From: Platycnemis pennipes | Taxonomy: Eukaryota; Arthropoda; Insecta; Odonata; Platycnemididae | Direction of reading: 5' to 3' | Length of the DNA stretch: 64,000 nt | Assembly: GCA_933228895.1 (NCBI GenBank) | Contig: OW121853.1 | Span: 120,300,133-120,364,132 of the forward strand | Part shown: in pieces, positions 22,605-33,229 of the stretch | Position numbering within the stretch: position 1 is the stretch's first letter | Layout of the letters: the number at the start of each line of letters is the position of its first letter | Made by a program: the position numbers and the translations under genes | The notes under the pieces: model-generated | The model's database searches: none | Told to the model about the DNA's origin: nothing | The model's input: the letters and a program-made list of their open reading frames with translations, nothing else

Positions 22605-22965
22605 CGATAGACTGGACCATGATAACAAAATTAGAGAAATTGATTGCCGAACTGACAGATTCAAAATGTCTTTTCTTCCTCGTACAATTAGGGATATGAA
22701 TAACGGTAAATATATCCAATACGAGTGTAGCAATGGATAACATTGGTAGCTGCATGTTGGTATAAGGACTTAAAGCTAACCCAACTAACACCATGTTTTT
22801 GCATGTTTGCTTTGTTACTTTTATCTTTTTAAATAGTGAAGTTTAGAACAGTATATAAATACTAATCCTTTATTATGCATGATATGCAGTGCTTGTTTGG
22901 TGAGAATTCACCCCCCTCCACACACCTTTATGGTGGCTTGCAGGGTATTATGTGGATGTAGATGT
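22605..22965 (+). mobile_element. CR1-like LINE family A, 5'-truncated copy
   Basis: The copy starts within the RLDHNYKIREIDCRTDRF region and runs through the SNG-stop, 3' UTR, hairpin (CCTCCACACACC TTTAT GGTGGCTTGCAGGG) and GGATGTAGATGTA tail. The 3' UTR is well preserved. Confidence 0.88.
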
Positions 22966-24007
22966 ACACTTTCACGAGTAGCCTGTGCATTAAATTGGAT
23001 AATGAGGCTTAAAAGAGAGGCGAGTTGGTTTTCTAAGGAGGAAAGCAAATAGGTAACAAATTTTCTGACTTGCCTTCTGCTTTCTTTTCTTTTGCATTTT
23101 TGATAAAGTGCGCCATTTTTACTAATGGTCATTGTTAAACTGCACTTCATTTGAGCCATTTGTCACAGAAATATATAATTTCTGGTAGGGTAATAATATG
23201 TGTCACTAATAAATATGAATGTCGCAGAAGTGAATCAAGCCATGCCATAGCGGCGCGAATCACAGAACGTTATTGAATGGAAATTTCCTAATTGAAGTGA
23301 ATTTTTGAAGTGATAAGTTCTCAAGCAGTCACCAGATCATCTGCAGGTAAATTTAGCCAATGAAATTGAATTACAGTCGGTGCATTTGAGTGCGGGAGCG
23401 CTTTGTAATTCAGGATTTTGTAATGGAGACCGTTTTAACGAGGAAATTGTGCGTTGCAAAGGGCCTATAGTTCTTTCTTCACCAGGAGTCCAGCCACTTG
23501 TTACTGCCCTAGAGGCGAGACGAGAGCCTTCGACAGTGTGCCTCCATTTTTTTTACATAGAATACCTTTTCTTATTACAAATGCGTGGAGCGTATAAAAC
23601 CTATTTAACCTCACCCACCCTTATATTTTTTTTTCTTTTGACTGCACGAACGGAGGTTTTTTTAGGCTGATATGTAGAGTATCTTACAGTAATGTCTTCC
23701 CTGTAGTGTGAGGATTTTTCCTTGAGTGCTCCCCCGAAAATATTTACCGGAGCTGATTTAATTACCTCGGGGGGACAGCATCATTTATCTCTGCTAATAA
23801 ATGTGTATTGTTATTGATCCTGTTACATTGTAAAACCTCGTTTGATCCGTGTTCCTCAGTGAACTCTGTTTCCTTTAAAGTCTCAGAGCTAGCTTAAATG
23901 GCAAGCATTGACAACAAAAACTGAGACATCATGAAATAATTTTGAAATCATTTCGGCATCTTCAGTTATCAGCCAAGAGAAGTGTTTAGAAGAACGGGAA
24001 TGAGGAG
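22966..24007. other. Unique sequence, nothing recognised
   Basis: The stretch has mixed composition. The plus frame 23380-23670 (96 codons) contains a cysteine-rich start and a hydrophobic end but no family motif and no splice support. No repeats shared within the window. Confidence 0.35.
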
Positions 24008-24082
24008 ACGGGTTGACTCGGTGGTTAGAGAGCTAGCTTTCTACCTAGAGGGTCCGGGTTTGGATCCCGGGGGTGGCACATT
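24008..24082 (+). mobile_element. tRNA-derived SINE head, family S2-like
   Basis: GACGGGTTGACTCGGTGGTTA, AGAGCTAGCTTTCTACC, then box B GGGTTTGGATCCCGGG. This is a tRNA-sized unit with the usual GGTGGCA exit. A GGCGCAAAT phrase about 35 bp downstream may be a trace of the S2 body. No target duplication was identified. Confidence 0.65.
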
Positions 24083-24378
24083 TTTCCTTTGATTAAGTAG
24101 GGATGACAGGGAGGCGCAAATAAAATTGTTCTCTCCATCTTTATATATCCAACCGTTTGGATGTGATCGAGGCGAAAAAAAGCGGTGATAGTTAAGGTCG
24201 TCGTGGACGAAGTTAGTTAAACGTAATATCAATTCATTATTTGTGTTTTTCCGGTTAATTTAGGATTAGAAGGACATACATCGTCCCAGTATCGAAAACG
24301 TAAATAAAGCAAAAGTTGAACATTTTTTTGATAAGACTTTTATTTTCGGAATCCAGTCAGTAGAGACGGGAAACTAGT

Positions 24379-24870
24379 CATCATCATTATCGATCAACAA
24401 TCCTAGGATTGGTTTGACGCAGCCCTCCACTCGATTCTTCTATCGGCCAACCTCTTCATATTGACTTAGCTCCTCTCTTTTATATCCTTCACAACTTAAT
24501 CCATATACCCCAGACGAGGCATGACTTTTCCATTCTTCCCGTTCACTTTTCCCTCGATGATTGTCTTCATCAGGCCATCGTGTCTCCAGATGTGGCCCAT
24601 CAAGTTGTCCCGTCTGCTTTTTAATGCTTTCAGTAGACATCTCTTCTCTCCCACTCTTCTTAACACTTCTTCGTTTGTCACTCGATCGTTCCATTTTATC
24701 TTCATCATTCTTCGGTAGCACCACACTTCAAGTGCTTCCAGCCTGGAGTTCTCTGCTGCTGTTACTGTCCATGTTTCGCTGCCATATAGTAGAATGCTCC
24801 AGATGTATGTTCTAATGAAATATTTCCTCACTTCAACGCAACGCTTGTATTTGCAGCTGTAAATAGTAAA
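24379..24870 (-). mobile_element. RTE-like LINE family B, 3' fragment
   Basis: The minus-strand frame 24831-24496 encodes FIRTYIWSILLYGSETWTV, a LEALEVWCYRRMMKIKWNDR segment, VTNEEVLRRVGEKRCLLKAL and the MGHIWRHDGLMKTIIEGKVNG end. This is the C-terminal region of RTE-type reverse transcriptase. A frame break near 24500 precedes the terminus. The 3' end at 24379 has TCATCATCATT, a trinucleotide tail typical of this family here. Confidence 0.85.
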
Positions 24871-25927
24871 AGCAGCGAGAAACTAGTATGGAGGCTAAAA
24901 ACAGACATTTGCTTCAATCGTGTATGCTGTTTTGATAGCAGCTGCCCCAACCGCGCTTTTGTTGTACTCTATCGCCGAATCGTAGTTAAAAAAAGCACGG
25001 AACTAAGCCCGTTTCCATAAAAAAATCTATTACTTCCTCACCTTTCATATCCCTTCATCCTATCCTGTCAATATCACATTTCCTTAAAGTCCATGATCGG
25101 TGCTGGTTCTCTCAAGTCCCTATCGCCAATTAAGCTTTGACTCTGCCCATCTAGAAAGCGGGTGAAGGGCATGTACGTGTAAACTAATGATGAAATGGTG
25201 ATATGGTAAATCTTTCTTGTTCAGAAGATTGCGTATTCGGATGGTCCATACGGCGTACAGAATTAGTTTAAATGCTTCAAACGTCATCCGACAAGTGCGT
25301 AGATGATGCAAGGTACGCGCGTGCTCCCAAGAAAGGAACATCTCCTCATTTATAGGCGTCTTGGACCAGTAAGGAGTCCTCCCGGAACGATGGATCATGA
25401 TGCGTATGAGAGAGAGAGCCTTCCCCGTTATTCCACGGTGGTCTTTGAAGAAGATGCGAGCTGAATTCATTGGGCCTGTCGCCTGACCGCGGGACAAAAG
25501 CATTCGCTCGCACGGAGCATGCAGCGTACGATTTAATGCAGCCGAGTGCAATCGAGAGCGCCTTAGATGCCGTTAATTGGCCCTAAAAACTACAGGAACC
25601 GGATTCGAACGTGCTGCCGATCGGGTTCCCGCAGCACTCTCGCAGCCAAGACAATCTCTTTTTCTTCCGCTCTCGGCTTCGTCGTTCTTGATCGGAAGAA
25701 GAAGTCGCCCATCTCCTTGTCTCGTGCTCGACCCGCGAGGCGCCGTACTTGCATTGCTAATGAGCCTTCAAATGGAGCCGGAGGCTCTGATTTAGTTCCC
25801 CCTGCTCTAGAATTCCCCCTGCTCTGAATATGTCCAATACTAGTGATTGAATCCATAGCATAGGTAGTTGCAATCCGTATATATTATGAATGTAATCTAG
25901 TGTAAATGAAATAGGATAAATAGTAAA
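24871..25927. other. Unique sequence, nothing recognised
   Basis: A 143-codon minus-strand frame (25551-25120) has no family motif, with an even mixture of residues and no hydrophobic or catalytic pattern. Positions 25560-25800 are GC-richer and open on three frames. I do not call a gene. Codon-level conservation in a related genome would settle the 143-codon frame. Confidence 0.35.
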
Positions 25928-26398
25928 ATGGGAATCATTGTTAGATCGCAGGTTGAAATTTAATCTCTTAAATAAATTCCCGTATAGTATTTTCACTGGT
26001 AACGTCAAAACTATTTTGCGAACCCCAACTTACTATGGTAGACTGGACCATAATTACAAAATTAGAGAAATTGATTGCCGAACTGACAGATTCAATATGT
26101 CCTTTTTTCCTCGTTCAATTAGAGATATGAATAATGGTAAATATATCCGATACGAATTCAGCAATGGATGGCATAGGTATTTGCTGGTTGGTGTAAGGAC
26201 TTGAAGGTAATCCAACTAACAGCACGTTTTTGCATGCGTAATTTGCTATTTTTATCTTTTTAAATATTGCCGTGTAGACTAATATATTAATACTAATACT
26301 TATAAATGCATGATATGTAGTGCATATTTGGTGAGAATTCACCCCCTGCCACACACCTTTGAGGTGGCTTGGAGGGTTTTATGTAGATGAAGATGTAG
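25928..26398 (+). mobile_element. CR1-like LINE family A, 5'-truncated copy
   Basis: From the WESLLDRRLKF region through SNG-stop to the tail ATGTAGATGAAGATGTAG. The frame from 25938 is open for 88 residues including TPTYYGRLDHNYKIREIDCR. A 3' UTR hairpin is present with GAGGT in the loop position. Confidence 0.87.
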
Positions 26399-26775
26399 AA
26401 TACGCACTTTTCTCTTCATATATTCCCACTCCCCCTCGTCGACAGGAACGGTGCATCTCGTCCGCGGGGACATATAGAAAATTCTTAGCATTGAGTGCCA
26501 AGACCTTGCTGCTGTAAATGTCGAATTTCGCCATGTAATCCGTATCGGTTATAGATCATTCCGGTCTTGCAGGCTCGCGAAACTTTCCATGTCTCGCCTG
26601 TCATTTTGTTAGGTAGTGTATTAGATCGGAAGTCTTCGTATTTCTTGCTTGCTAATATATAAATGTGAAATTGGTTGTGTAGTCAAAGCAGCATTATTGT
26701 TTACTCGTCAATGCATCTATATCCTCTGCGTATTTTAGTCTAAATCACTGTAGTAATTTAGTTCTAGAACTAAAA
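26399..26775. other. Unique sequence, nothing recognised
   Basis: No repeat or coding frame was seen. Confidence 0.4.
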
Positions 26776-26972
26776 TATGGTAGTAATCATATTCTAGTTT
26801 GAACTTCACAATTTTGAAAAAATATAAAAATAACAAAGCTGGCATGAAAAAACATGGTGTTGATTGGGTTAGCTTAAAGACATCATGCCAATATGCAAAC
26901 TAACTATGCTATCCAGTGATACACTTGTATTTATACAATTGGATATATTTACAGCGGTTCATATCGTGCAGA
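26776..26972 (-). mobile_element. CR1-like LINE family A, internal 3' UTR piece
   Basis: On the minus strand this matches the last codons of ORF2 and the middle of the 3' UTR (GGATATATTTACAGC, GTTGATTGGGTTAGC), but it lacks the hairpin and hexamer tail. Either its 3' end was deleted or it has decayed beyond recognition. Confidence 0.65.
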
Positions 26973-27183
26973 TATTAATGCATGGCAATAATGTATGCCA
27001 AGTTTGGAATCACCCTATACCACTCACACTTGTGATGTGAATTTCAGGGAGCAATGGAGATCGAGGTGCTTCATTAAAGTACTTGTGTAGTTGCAGCGAA
27101 ATTATTTTTTTCTCTGCTCCAGCCACTAAGATTGTACCTTAATTTTGGGTCTGTTAACCTTGGACAGACAAGGTACCCATATG

Positions 27184-27259
27184 CGAGGAGGGATTCGAAC
27201 CCTTGATCTTCGGTTTGTCGGGTCGGCGCTTTGTCAAACTGGTTACAGTGGTCGGCTAA
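27184..27259 (-). mobile_element. tRNA-derived SINE head
   Basis: On the minus strand: AGCCGACCACTGTAACCAG, AAGCGCCGACCCGAC, then box B GGGTTCGAATCCC, a perfect match to the pol III B box, ending CTCCTCGC. The sequence on its 3' side (27183 to about 27100) may be the SINE body. It resembles the head at 10772-10850. Confidence 0.65.
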
Positions 27260-28096
27260 TTGATTGATGGCAATCTCGGGGATGGGAGTGGAGATTTTTA
27301 AACTGGGCCAGATCAGAAAACAAAACAAGCGATTATGACGCCGCGTACCGTGACAAATCGTAAATACGTCAGAAGCTTTGAGCGATGATGTTGCTGGTGA
27401 TTGATGAGATGCCGAAATAAGTGGGGAGGCTATAAGAAAGAGGGCAATTTGCTTGTGGGTCCCGGTCATGTTATTCGGCGTTCCTCAGAACAAGCTAGCA
27501 GGTACATCGAGGCCACTCGCTAATTGTTACATCCGAGATTGGATCACGTGGTGTTATTTTGCGTTGTCGCCTTTGTGCCAAACCTTCTAGAAGCTGAATA
27601 CTCTTAATAAAAGTCCTAAGGAATGGCTTAAGGAAAGTGAAATCTTTAACTTAGCTCGCTAGGGGAATATTATAATTTCGGGCCAAATTATACCAATCCC
27701 ATTTGAATTCGTGGATCTAATTTCACTACACGTTCTCTTAAAATGATTTTAAATGCAAAGATTACAATTGCATTGTGGAATATAGTCTTAAGAGTCCCAG
27801 TAAACATTTATGTAAGCCATTTACTAATGAATTCGTTCGAAAATCGTTCACTGTCGGCGATGCAATCCTAACTGGAAACGATCACTTGAATCAAATCTCC
27901 ATTCCGAACATACAATGATGCAACCTTAGGTTAAATACGTAGAAAAATGGCTTTGTGTAACTGATTTCTTCCTCATAGCTCTACCCTAGAAAATATCTTT
28001 CATATTCTTGCCATACTGAGCACATGATCTCTTTATTTCCGATACTCCAAATATTTCTTCTCTTGAGAGAATTTAGCTCTCTCATCCACCCATATC
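27260..28096. other. Unique AT-rich sequence, nothing recognised
   Basis: No shared repeat or coding frame. Confidence 0.4.
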
Positions 28097-28445
28097 TTCA
28101 TCTACATCTACATAATATCTGAAATCCACCGTAAAGGTGTGTGGCATGGGGTGAATTCTCACCAAACATGCATTACTTATGACGCATAAAAGGAATAGTA
28201 AATATAATCTAGTCTCAACTTATTAATTAAAAAAAAATAAAAATAGCAAAGCAAGCATGCAAAAACACTCTGTAAGTTGGATTTTCGTAAATTCCTTGTA
28301 CCAGCATGCAACGAGCTATGCTATTTATTGATACAATTTTATTTATGCCTACTATTGGATACAGGGACTGCTATTCATGTCCCTAATTGTACGAGGAAAG
28401 AAAGACATTTCGAATCTGTCGTTTCGGCAATCAATTTCACTAATT
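28097..28445 (-). mobile_element. CR1-like LINE family A, 5'-truncated copy
   Basis: The minus-strand 3' UTR begins with the TTCATCTACATCTACATAA tail and runs to the IREIDCR segment near 28440. It shares the TATTGGATA-type insertion with the copies at 9621 and 62678. A deletion lies near the hairpin (CATAATATCTGAAATCC). Confidence 0.8.
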
Positions 28446-28889
28446 AAATTTTTCTTCCTCGGTCTGCGGGTTCCTCCTATGTCATTCATTCCCTTTGCAC
28501 TAAAATAAATGGCTTATGGTCACTCTTCCGTTCACTCCTCGCGAGCAAACTGACGAAGCATACATCTATCATACGTTTTCATTAACGGAAATCCCTAGCC
28601 ACTGGGTGCCTTCTACGTCTGCCCACCTCCTTCTCTTGGAGTATGAAGCCATCCGTGACTTTCAATTATTCTTGGTGCGTATGCTATGAAGCGCAAACTT
28701 ATGAGTCATGTGATGCGATGCTAAACAAAACTCTTGAGACTCGTCAGTGGTTCTACAAAGCCTTTTATTTGAGCGTTCCATTAAAAAACCCCTTTCATAA
28801 TTTTGCTGGAAATTAGTAGGCATTTTGAAATTTGGCCTGCTGAATGGAGCAGTATCTACCGCCCACAGCTTTGCACCTGTAAAGACTGT
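28446..28889. other. Unique AT-rich sequence, nothing recognised
   Basis: No shared repeat or coding frame. Confidence 0.4.
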
Positions 28890-29520
28890 TTAGGCCGTTT
28901 TACACGGTCATTGATACTGCGCAGGCTGTTGCGAGAACACTTGCGCAAGAAATATTTCGCCGTGTAAAACGACGACTTGCGAGGACAGGCAGCGCCACTG
29001 CGCAAACGCTTGCGAGCAAATTAGAATATGTTCTAATCTGATACATGCATTCGCGCAAGTTTGAAGTTTATTTCTCTCACTAGATGGTGCAGATGTAGCG
29101 GCAACGGACTGCCAGGGGAATTCTAGCAATTAAATAGGTTGTTGACGATTGATTGGGAGTTTTCGTTGCACTCAACTCCTTAGGAAGTGAATAAAGTGCA
29201 AAACGATTAGCTGGGCGAATAGTCACGTGGAAGCTTAAATTTCGTTCGTAAAGGAAGAACTCGTTACCTTGGCCCACATCCGTTCGTTCGTGGTGTAAAT
29301 TTTGGGCTAAGTATACGGGGCTAGGGTCTCCACAATTATTTTTAGACTATGGCTTAAAACATATTTTAAAGTGGTGGTAATTTATCGCATCTTTCACGTC
29401 CAATTAATTGCTAGTTAACAGATCTTGACGTTATGCGATATATTAACGTTATTACCTCTAATGAATGGTATATTGTCTCGTTCATAATGCACCGACGATT
29501 GCACCATGTAAAGCAGTCAA
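28890..29520. mobile_element. Possible degenerate TIR element with GGCCGTTTTACACGG ends
   Basis: The left end, TTAGGCCGTTTTACACGG at 28890-28907, resembles the terminal repeat of the Harbinger-like element at 6931. An inverted partial copy (CGCCGTGTAAAACG) lies at about 28959-28972, and a more decayed one (CCATGTAAAGCAGTCA) at about 29504-29519. Either a small element of about 85 bp or a degraded one of about 630 bp is present. The interior has CTTGCGCAAG-type palindromes. No transposase is present. Confidence 0.4.
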
Positions 29521-30513
29521 GCAAGCGTCCACGCAATTTTCTACGTCACGGACTTTCGCAGACGACTGCTCAAACCTAATCATCATAAACTTGCGCGGTT
29601 TCAAGGACAGTGAAAAATGGCCGTAAGGACCTGCAAGGACTATCGACACTATAGTCATTTTCAGACGTAGTATCTACATGCCTCTGATCTTCTAACATGG
29701 AAAAATTATCCATTAAAGATTTTTGCCAATCTTGAATCATTAACTGTATGGAGAGATTATTATCTAAGTTGTTGAGGATAGGAAAATTGTTGATAGATGA
29801 CCCAGTGGAGATTAATTGCCGACTGGAAATATGAATCATAATAGATATTACGAAGTGACGGCTGCCGTTTCAGAATTCGGGGCCAGCTCCGCGTGTAACA
29901 ATGTAAGAGGCCGAAATTGCTCCAGAATACTAACGGAGGAAAGAAAAAAAATCTTAATCATGGCTGAGAGGAAATTCGTTAAGGGGGCTACCGTGAGATA
30001 ACAGCGGGTGATTGAGTCTGGGAGCGTTTTTTTCCGAGCGGAAGATGAAGAGCAGGAAGACATTTTGGGAGTAAGATGTCTCACTTGATGTAAGACGCTG
30101 TGAGGGGTGGTTCGGTCGGGTTGAGAAAGGACGGAGGGGCAAATTGGGGAGGGCAAAACTGAGCGATCCCATTCTTTGAATCAGTTCGTCTGGCTCACGC
30201 AGATTGAGTCCCTCTCTCACCCCCTACCCCCTCCCAATCTCCCAATTATTGGTCCGAGGCTGCATTGTTTACTCTCCGGTTTCCTCTGAGATCCAGATTA
30301 GTCTTGTCCTTTTTGTTGCAATCTCCACTTCTTATGTTTTCCCTTTGCTTCCTTGACGTAGGGGTTAATGAGTTCGCTTAACTTCAATTTACCAGCCATC
30401 CATCAAACCTGAGAGCCAATTATATTAGATATTGCAATCTTCCACCGGAAGAGCGAAACGGGTTAGTCGTGAGAATTCGGTTGCCTGCACCGGTTCCTAT
30501 CCTTAATTTCAAT
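29521..30513. other. Unique sequence, nothing recognised
   Basis: The minus-strand frame 30156-29848 (102 codons) is Ser/Pro-rich without a domain. Composition is ordinary. Confidence 0.35.
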
Positions 30514-30910
30514 ATTTTCTTAAAGACAAATTCTGAAGATTCAGGCGATATGGAGTGGAAGCGAAACATGATAGCACAGAAAGAAAAACACGAGCCAAAT
30601 CCACAAAAATAAACTTTACTACGACCCGGGTTTCACTGTATTACAGCATCGTCAGGTAACGTATCTCAAAGATACACCAACAAATATCTGAAAGAACCAA
30701 AATTGTTACTTCTGTTGACCACCAATAGCCGTCCACTCCCACGCTCCTCCCCTTTCCTCCCTCTTCCCCCCATTTTGGTTCTTTCATATATATGTTGGTG
30801 CATCTTTGATATACGCTACCTGACAATGCTGTAATACAGTAGTAAAGTAGTCAAGTTTATTTTTGTGGATTTGGCTCGTGTTTTTCTTTATGTTATCATT
30901 TTCTTAAAGA
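30514..30910. mobile_element. Penelope-like/retrozyme-type foldback element E1
   Basis: An inverted repeat with arms 30568-30703 and 30772-30899 and a 68 bp pyrimidine-rich spacer. The arms match over nearly their whole length (for example AAAACACGAGCC and its complement). A perfect 13 bp direct repeat, ATTTTCTTAAAGA, lies at 30514-30526 and 30898-30910 and looks like a target duplication. About 41 bp of unpaired sequence precede the left arm. The left arm carries a hammerhead-like motif on the minus strand; the right arm has lost the GAAACCCGGG part. Penelope-like elements are known for such termini; no open reading frame remains, so the assignment is inferred. Confidence 0.65.
30614..30661 (-). 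ncRNA. Hammerhead ribozyme-like motif, type with palindromic stem III
   Basis: On the minus strand: stem I GUUAC / GUAGU (30660-30656 with 30622-30618, including G-U pairs), core CUGACGA (30655-30649; consensus CUGANGA), a small stem II CUGU/ACAG, GAAA (30634-30631), then CCCGGGU and the C cleavage residue (30623). Stem III is the self-complementary ACCCGGGU, so a monomer could scarcely pair and a dimer would. The stem II closing positions (UG opposite U) are non-canonical, so activity is uncertain. Confidence 0.6.
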
Positions 30911-31714
30911 GTGTATGACCGAAAAAATCTGCAGCGTTAAGTTTAAGAAAGTAATGCCTGAAATGTAAACATATATTTGTTTCGTCAACTAATTAACTTA
31001 TAATATAATCAAAACTGCTAACCATGTGCCTACACATCTACGTATTTGAAATTGTGTAGCCTCTGATTAATTAGACTAGTTCGTCATGAAGTAGCATACT
31101 ACCATTTTGTCTGCATAAATACCGCTCGTCTGCACGTATGACGTGATATAACGCCTTAATGCAGTGGATAATAAACTTCCCCGAGCAATTTTAAGGGAAA
31201 AAATTTAGAAATTTACATTTTATTCTCTGTCCAGTGTGATGCATTAACAAAGTAATGCGAGATCGGAACGATTTTCAGTTTGAGAAACATCCTGTCGAAT
31301 ACAATATCGATGTTGTATTTTAATCACTCCCTATCGACTGTACATGATTGAGCCATAATTTGATTGACACAATTTTGTCTCGTGCGGAAAGCCAGTTACT
31401 TAAACGCTGTCAGAATAATCGTTCTCCCCAACCTCCTGAGTGATCCTTGGTGACTATCGTGTACGTACGTTTATAAGTCATTGGTGGAAATTATAGCAAT
31501 GCATTATTTTCTGGATAAGGACATTTTCCTTATGCTCCCGCTAGAAACATTCTTCGTTATAGTAACAACTGCTGTAGTGCATGAATTAATGAGAATGGCA
31601 TCATAAATACTGAAAAATAACTGAATAAGAAATAAACTGAAATACCATTATGAGTGCACATATTTAGTTAACTTCGGTTCATTAAATGCCTTCTGGTATT
31701 TTAACCGATTTGGA
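30911..31714. other. Unique AT-rich sequence, nothing recognised
   Basis: No shared repeat or coding frame. Confidence 0.4.
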
Positions 31715-31920
31715 AATGGTGGTATTTGAATAAATCAAGTATTTTTGATCATTGTCACCAGCAATAAATCATGAAATTGATTTGACGCTGCTCATTACTC
31801 GTTACTCATTATTTGCTAATGGTGGTATTTGAATAAATCAAGTATTATTGATCATTGTCACCAGCAATCAATCATGAAATTGATTTGACGCAGCGCTCCA
31901 CTCGTTACTCAATTGTTGGC
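31715..31920. repeat. Tandem duplication, two units of 103 bp
   Basis: Unit 1 (31715-31817) and unit 2 (31818-31920) share AATGGTGGTATTTGAATAA, GATCATTGTCACCAGCAAT and ATTGATTTGACGC in the same order at a 103 bp spacing. The unit's right part resembles the 3' edge of RTE-like family B (TTGACGCAGCGCTCCACTCG), so the duplication probably involved the junction between flank and LINE. Confidence 0.8.
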
Positions 31921-32175
31921 TTACGTTTTCGTGCTTACATCAGTCTATTCTTTCACATTCTTCAGTACTTTCTACATGCCTACATTTCGTGCGAGGGTAT
32001 CCTTTAGACATTCTTCCCATTCACTTGCCCCTCGGCGGTCGTCTGCATCATACTGTCACGTGTTGAGATATGGCCCATCTTCTTATCCCGTCTACCTTGT
32101 AAAGTTTTCAACTTCAGACTTCTCTTTACTTCCACTCTTCTTCATAATGGTGCAACTACTCATTTAGAAAGCTTT
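31870..32175 (-). mobile_element. RTE-like LINE family B, decayed 3' fragment
   Basis: On the minus strand, eroded traces of the family B end can be followed in order: the TTGACGCAGCGCTCCACTCG phrase, then ACTTGCCCCTCGGCGGTCGT, GTTGAGATATGGCCCATCTT and CTTCAGACTTCTCTTTAC, corresponding to the KVNG, HILRHDGL and RSLL segments. Many stops. It overlaps the second unit of the tandem duplication. Confidence 0.65.
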
Positions 32176-32776
32176 CAGCCTTGCCCATGTACTTCTGTTA
32201 TCATTTCGAATTTCATTCCCGGTGGCCACTTGACTGACGAAAAAAGTTTCAGGAATGAAACTGTGTTACGCTCCTGGTAGCTCTTTGCTCAAATCCAGTA
32301 AAAGTGTGTTTTTTTTATTTCTGACGGGCACTATATTTATGCAGATACGCTAGCATAACCCCACCTCGAATCAGGGAAAGAAACTACCTCTTCCTGCTCG
32401 AAATGCTTAATTTCACGCGCTGTTGAGCTTAGCTAAGAGGGGGCAAGCTCTGTCCGCTTTCAGTGGTCACACATTAACTTCAGTTAGATAGCTTCCCGCC
32501 TCTTGCGTTATACTACGAGGCATTCGCAGAGAGTGAGGGGACCAGCTTTTATTAACAGAGTACAGAGGAATAGGGAGTGTAACAGTGAAAATCATACCTC
32601 ACGTTTAGCCACCATCCGGTAGTTGGAGACTAATCTCTTACTTTTTGTAAAGGAAACCGACATTATACGATTGCTGAGGCTTCATGTCCACCCTTCCCCC
32701 TACTCTTTCATTCCCACACTTATACCTTTCCTCCCAGGCTGAATACCTTTTGAACACAGGTACAGACTTGAAAACT
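32176..32776. other. Unique sequence, nothing recognised
   Basis: No shared repeat or coding frame. Confidence 0.4.
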
Positions 32777-32993
32777 ATAGGTGTTAAAATGACAGAAGGA
32801 TTCAGGCTCAACTATGTGGAAATCCATAGTGACAGAGAAAAATAACAGCGTATTTTCCTCTCGTGAATTTATTGATGGTATAATAGTTCCAGCGCATCTG
32901 CGCCATCATCGGGTACCTAGCGATCGGACAGAAGCGCTGAAACTAGTTGTACCGTCAATAAATTCAGTAGTGGAAAAATACATAGGTGTTAAA
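32777..32993. mobile_element. Penelope-like/retrozyme-type foldback element E2
   Basis: Inverted arms at 32849-32895 and 32934-32983 around a 38 bp centre. They are flanked by a perfect 12 bp direct repeat ATAGGTGTTAAA (32777-32788 and 32982-32993). About 60 bp of unpaired sequence precede the left arm. In one frame it reads TEGFRLNYVEIHSD, reminiscent of the end of Penelope-type ORFs, but this is weak. Hammerhead-like motifs can be read on both strands, meeting at the central GGTACC. Confidence 0.6.
32912..32953 (+). ncRNA. Hammerhead-like motif, degenerate core
   Basis: Plus strand: GGUAC (32912-32916) pairs perfectly with GUACC (32949-32953) as stem I. The core position holds CUAGCGA (consensus CUGANGA, two changes). 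GAAA is at 32939-32942, a palindromic stem III ACUAGU at 32942-32947 and U as the cleavage residue at 32948. On the opposite strand, 32917-32877 gives GGUAC, CCGAUGA (one change), a GCGC/GCGC stem II, GAAC and UACC. Each strand has lost one element, so neither is expected to be active. Confidence 0.45.
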
Positions 32994-33229
32994 GTTCATT
33001 ACGCATGACTCTTATCCTACTCGTTAAGGATTGGTTTAGCTGTAGGACTTGATCCGAGCTCATAAGACCGTGTACTCAATGCCTCCATGAAAGCGACGGT
33101 TTTAGTGACATCTGACCATCGCTTTCCGAACTCCTATGACATTTATTACTTGTAGTTAAGAGGGCTAGCCCTCCGCATCACTCAATGGTAAATATTACAT
33201 TACGCCGCTCGGTGTCGTGCCTTTCATAT
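32994..33229. other. Short unique stretch, nothing recognised
   Basis: No shared repeat or coding frame. Confidence 0.4.

Noticed and set aside
25120..25551. 143-codon minus-strand frame that might be a host exon
   Set aside because: No motif, no signal or membrane pattern, and no flanking splice signals that I could defend.
32230..32270. CTGACGA followed by GAAAC as another hammerhead
   Set aside because: No stem I complement and no palindromic or paired stem III; the elements are spaced by chance.
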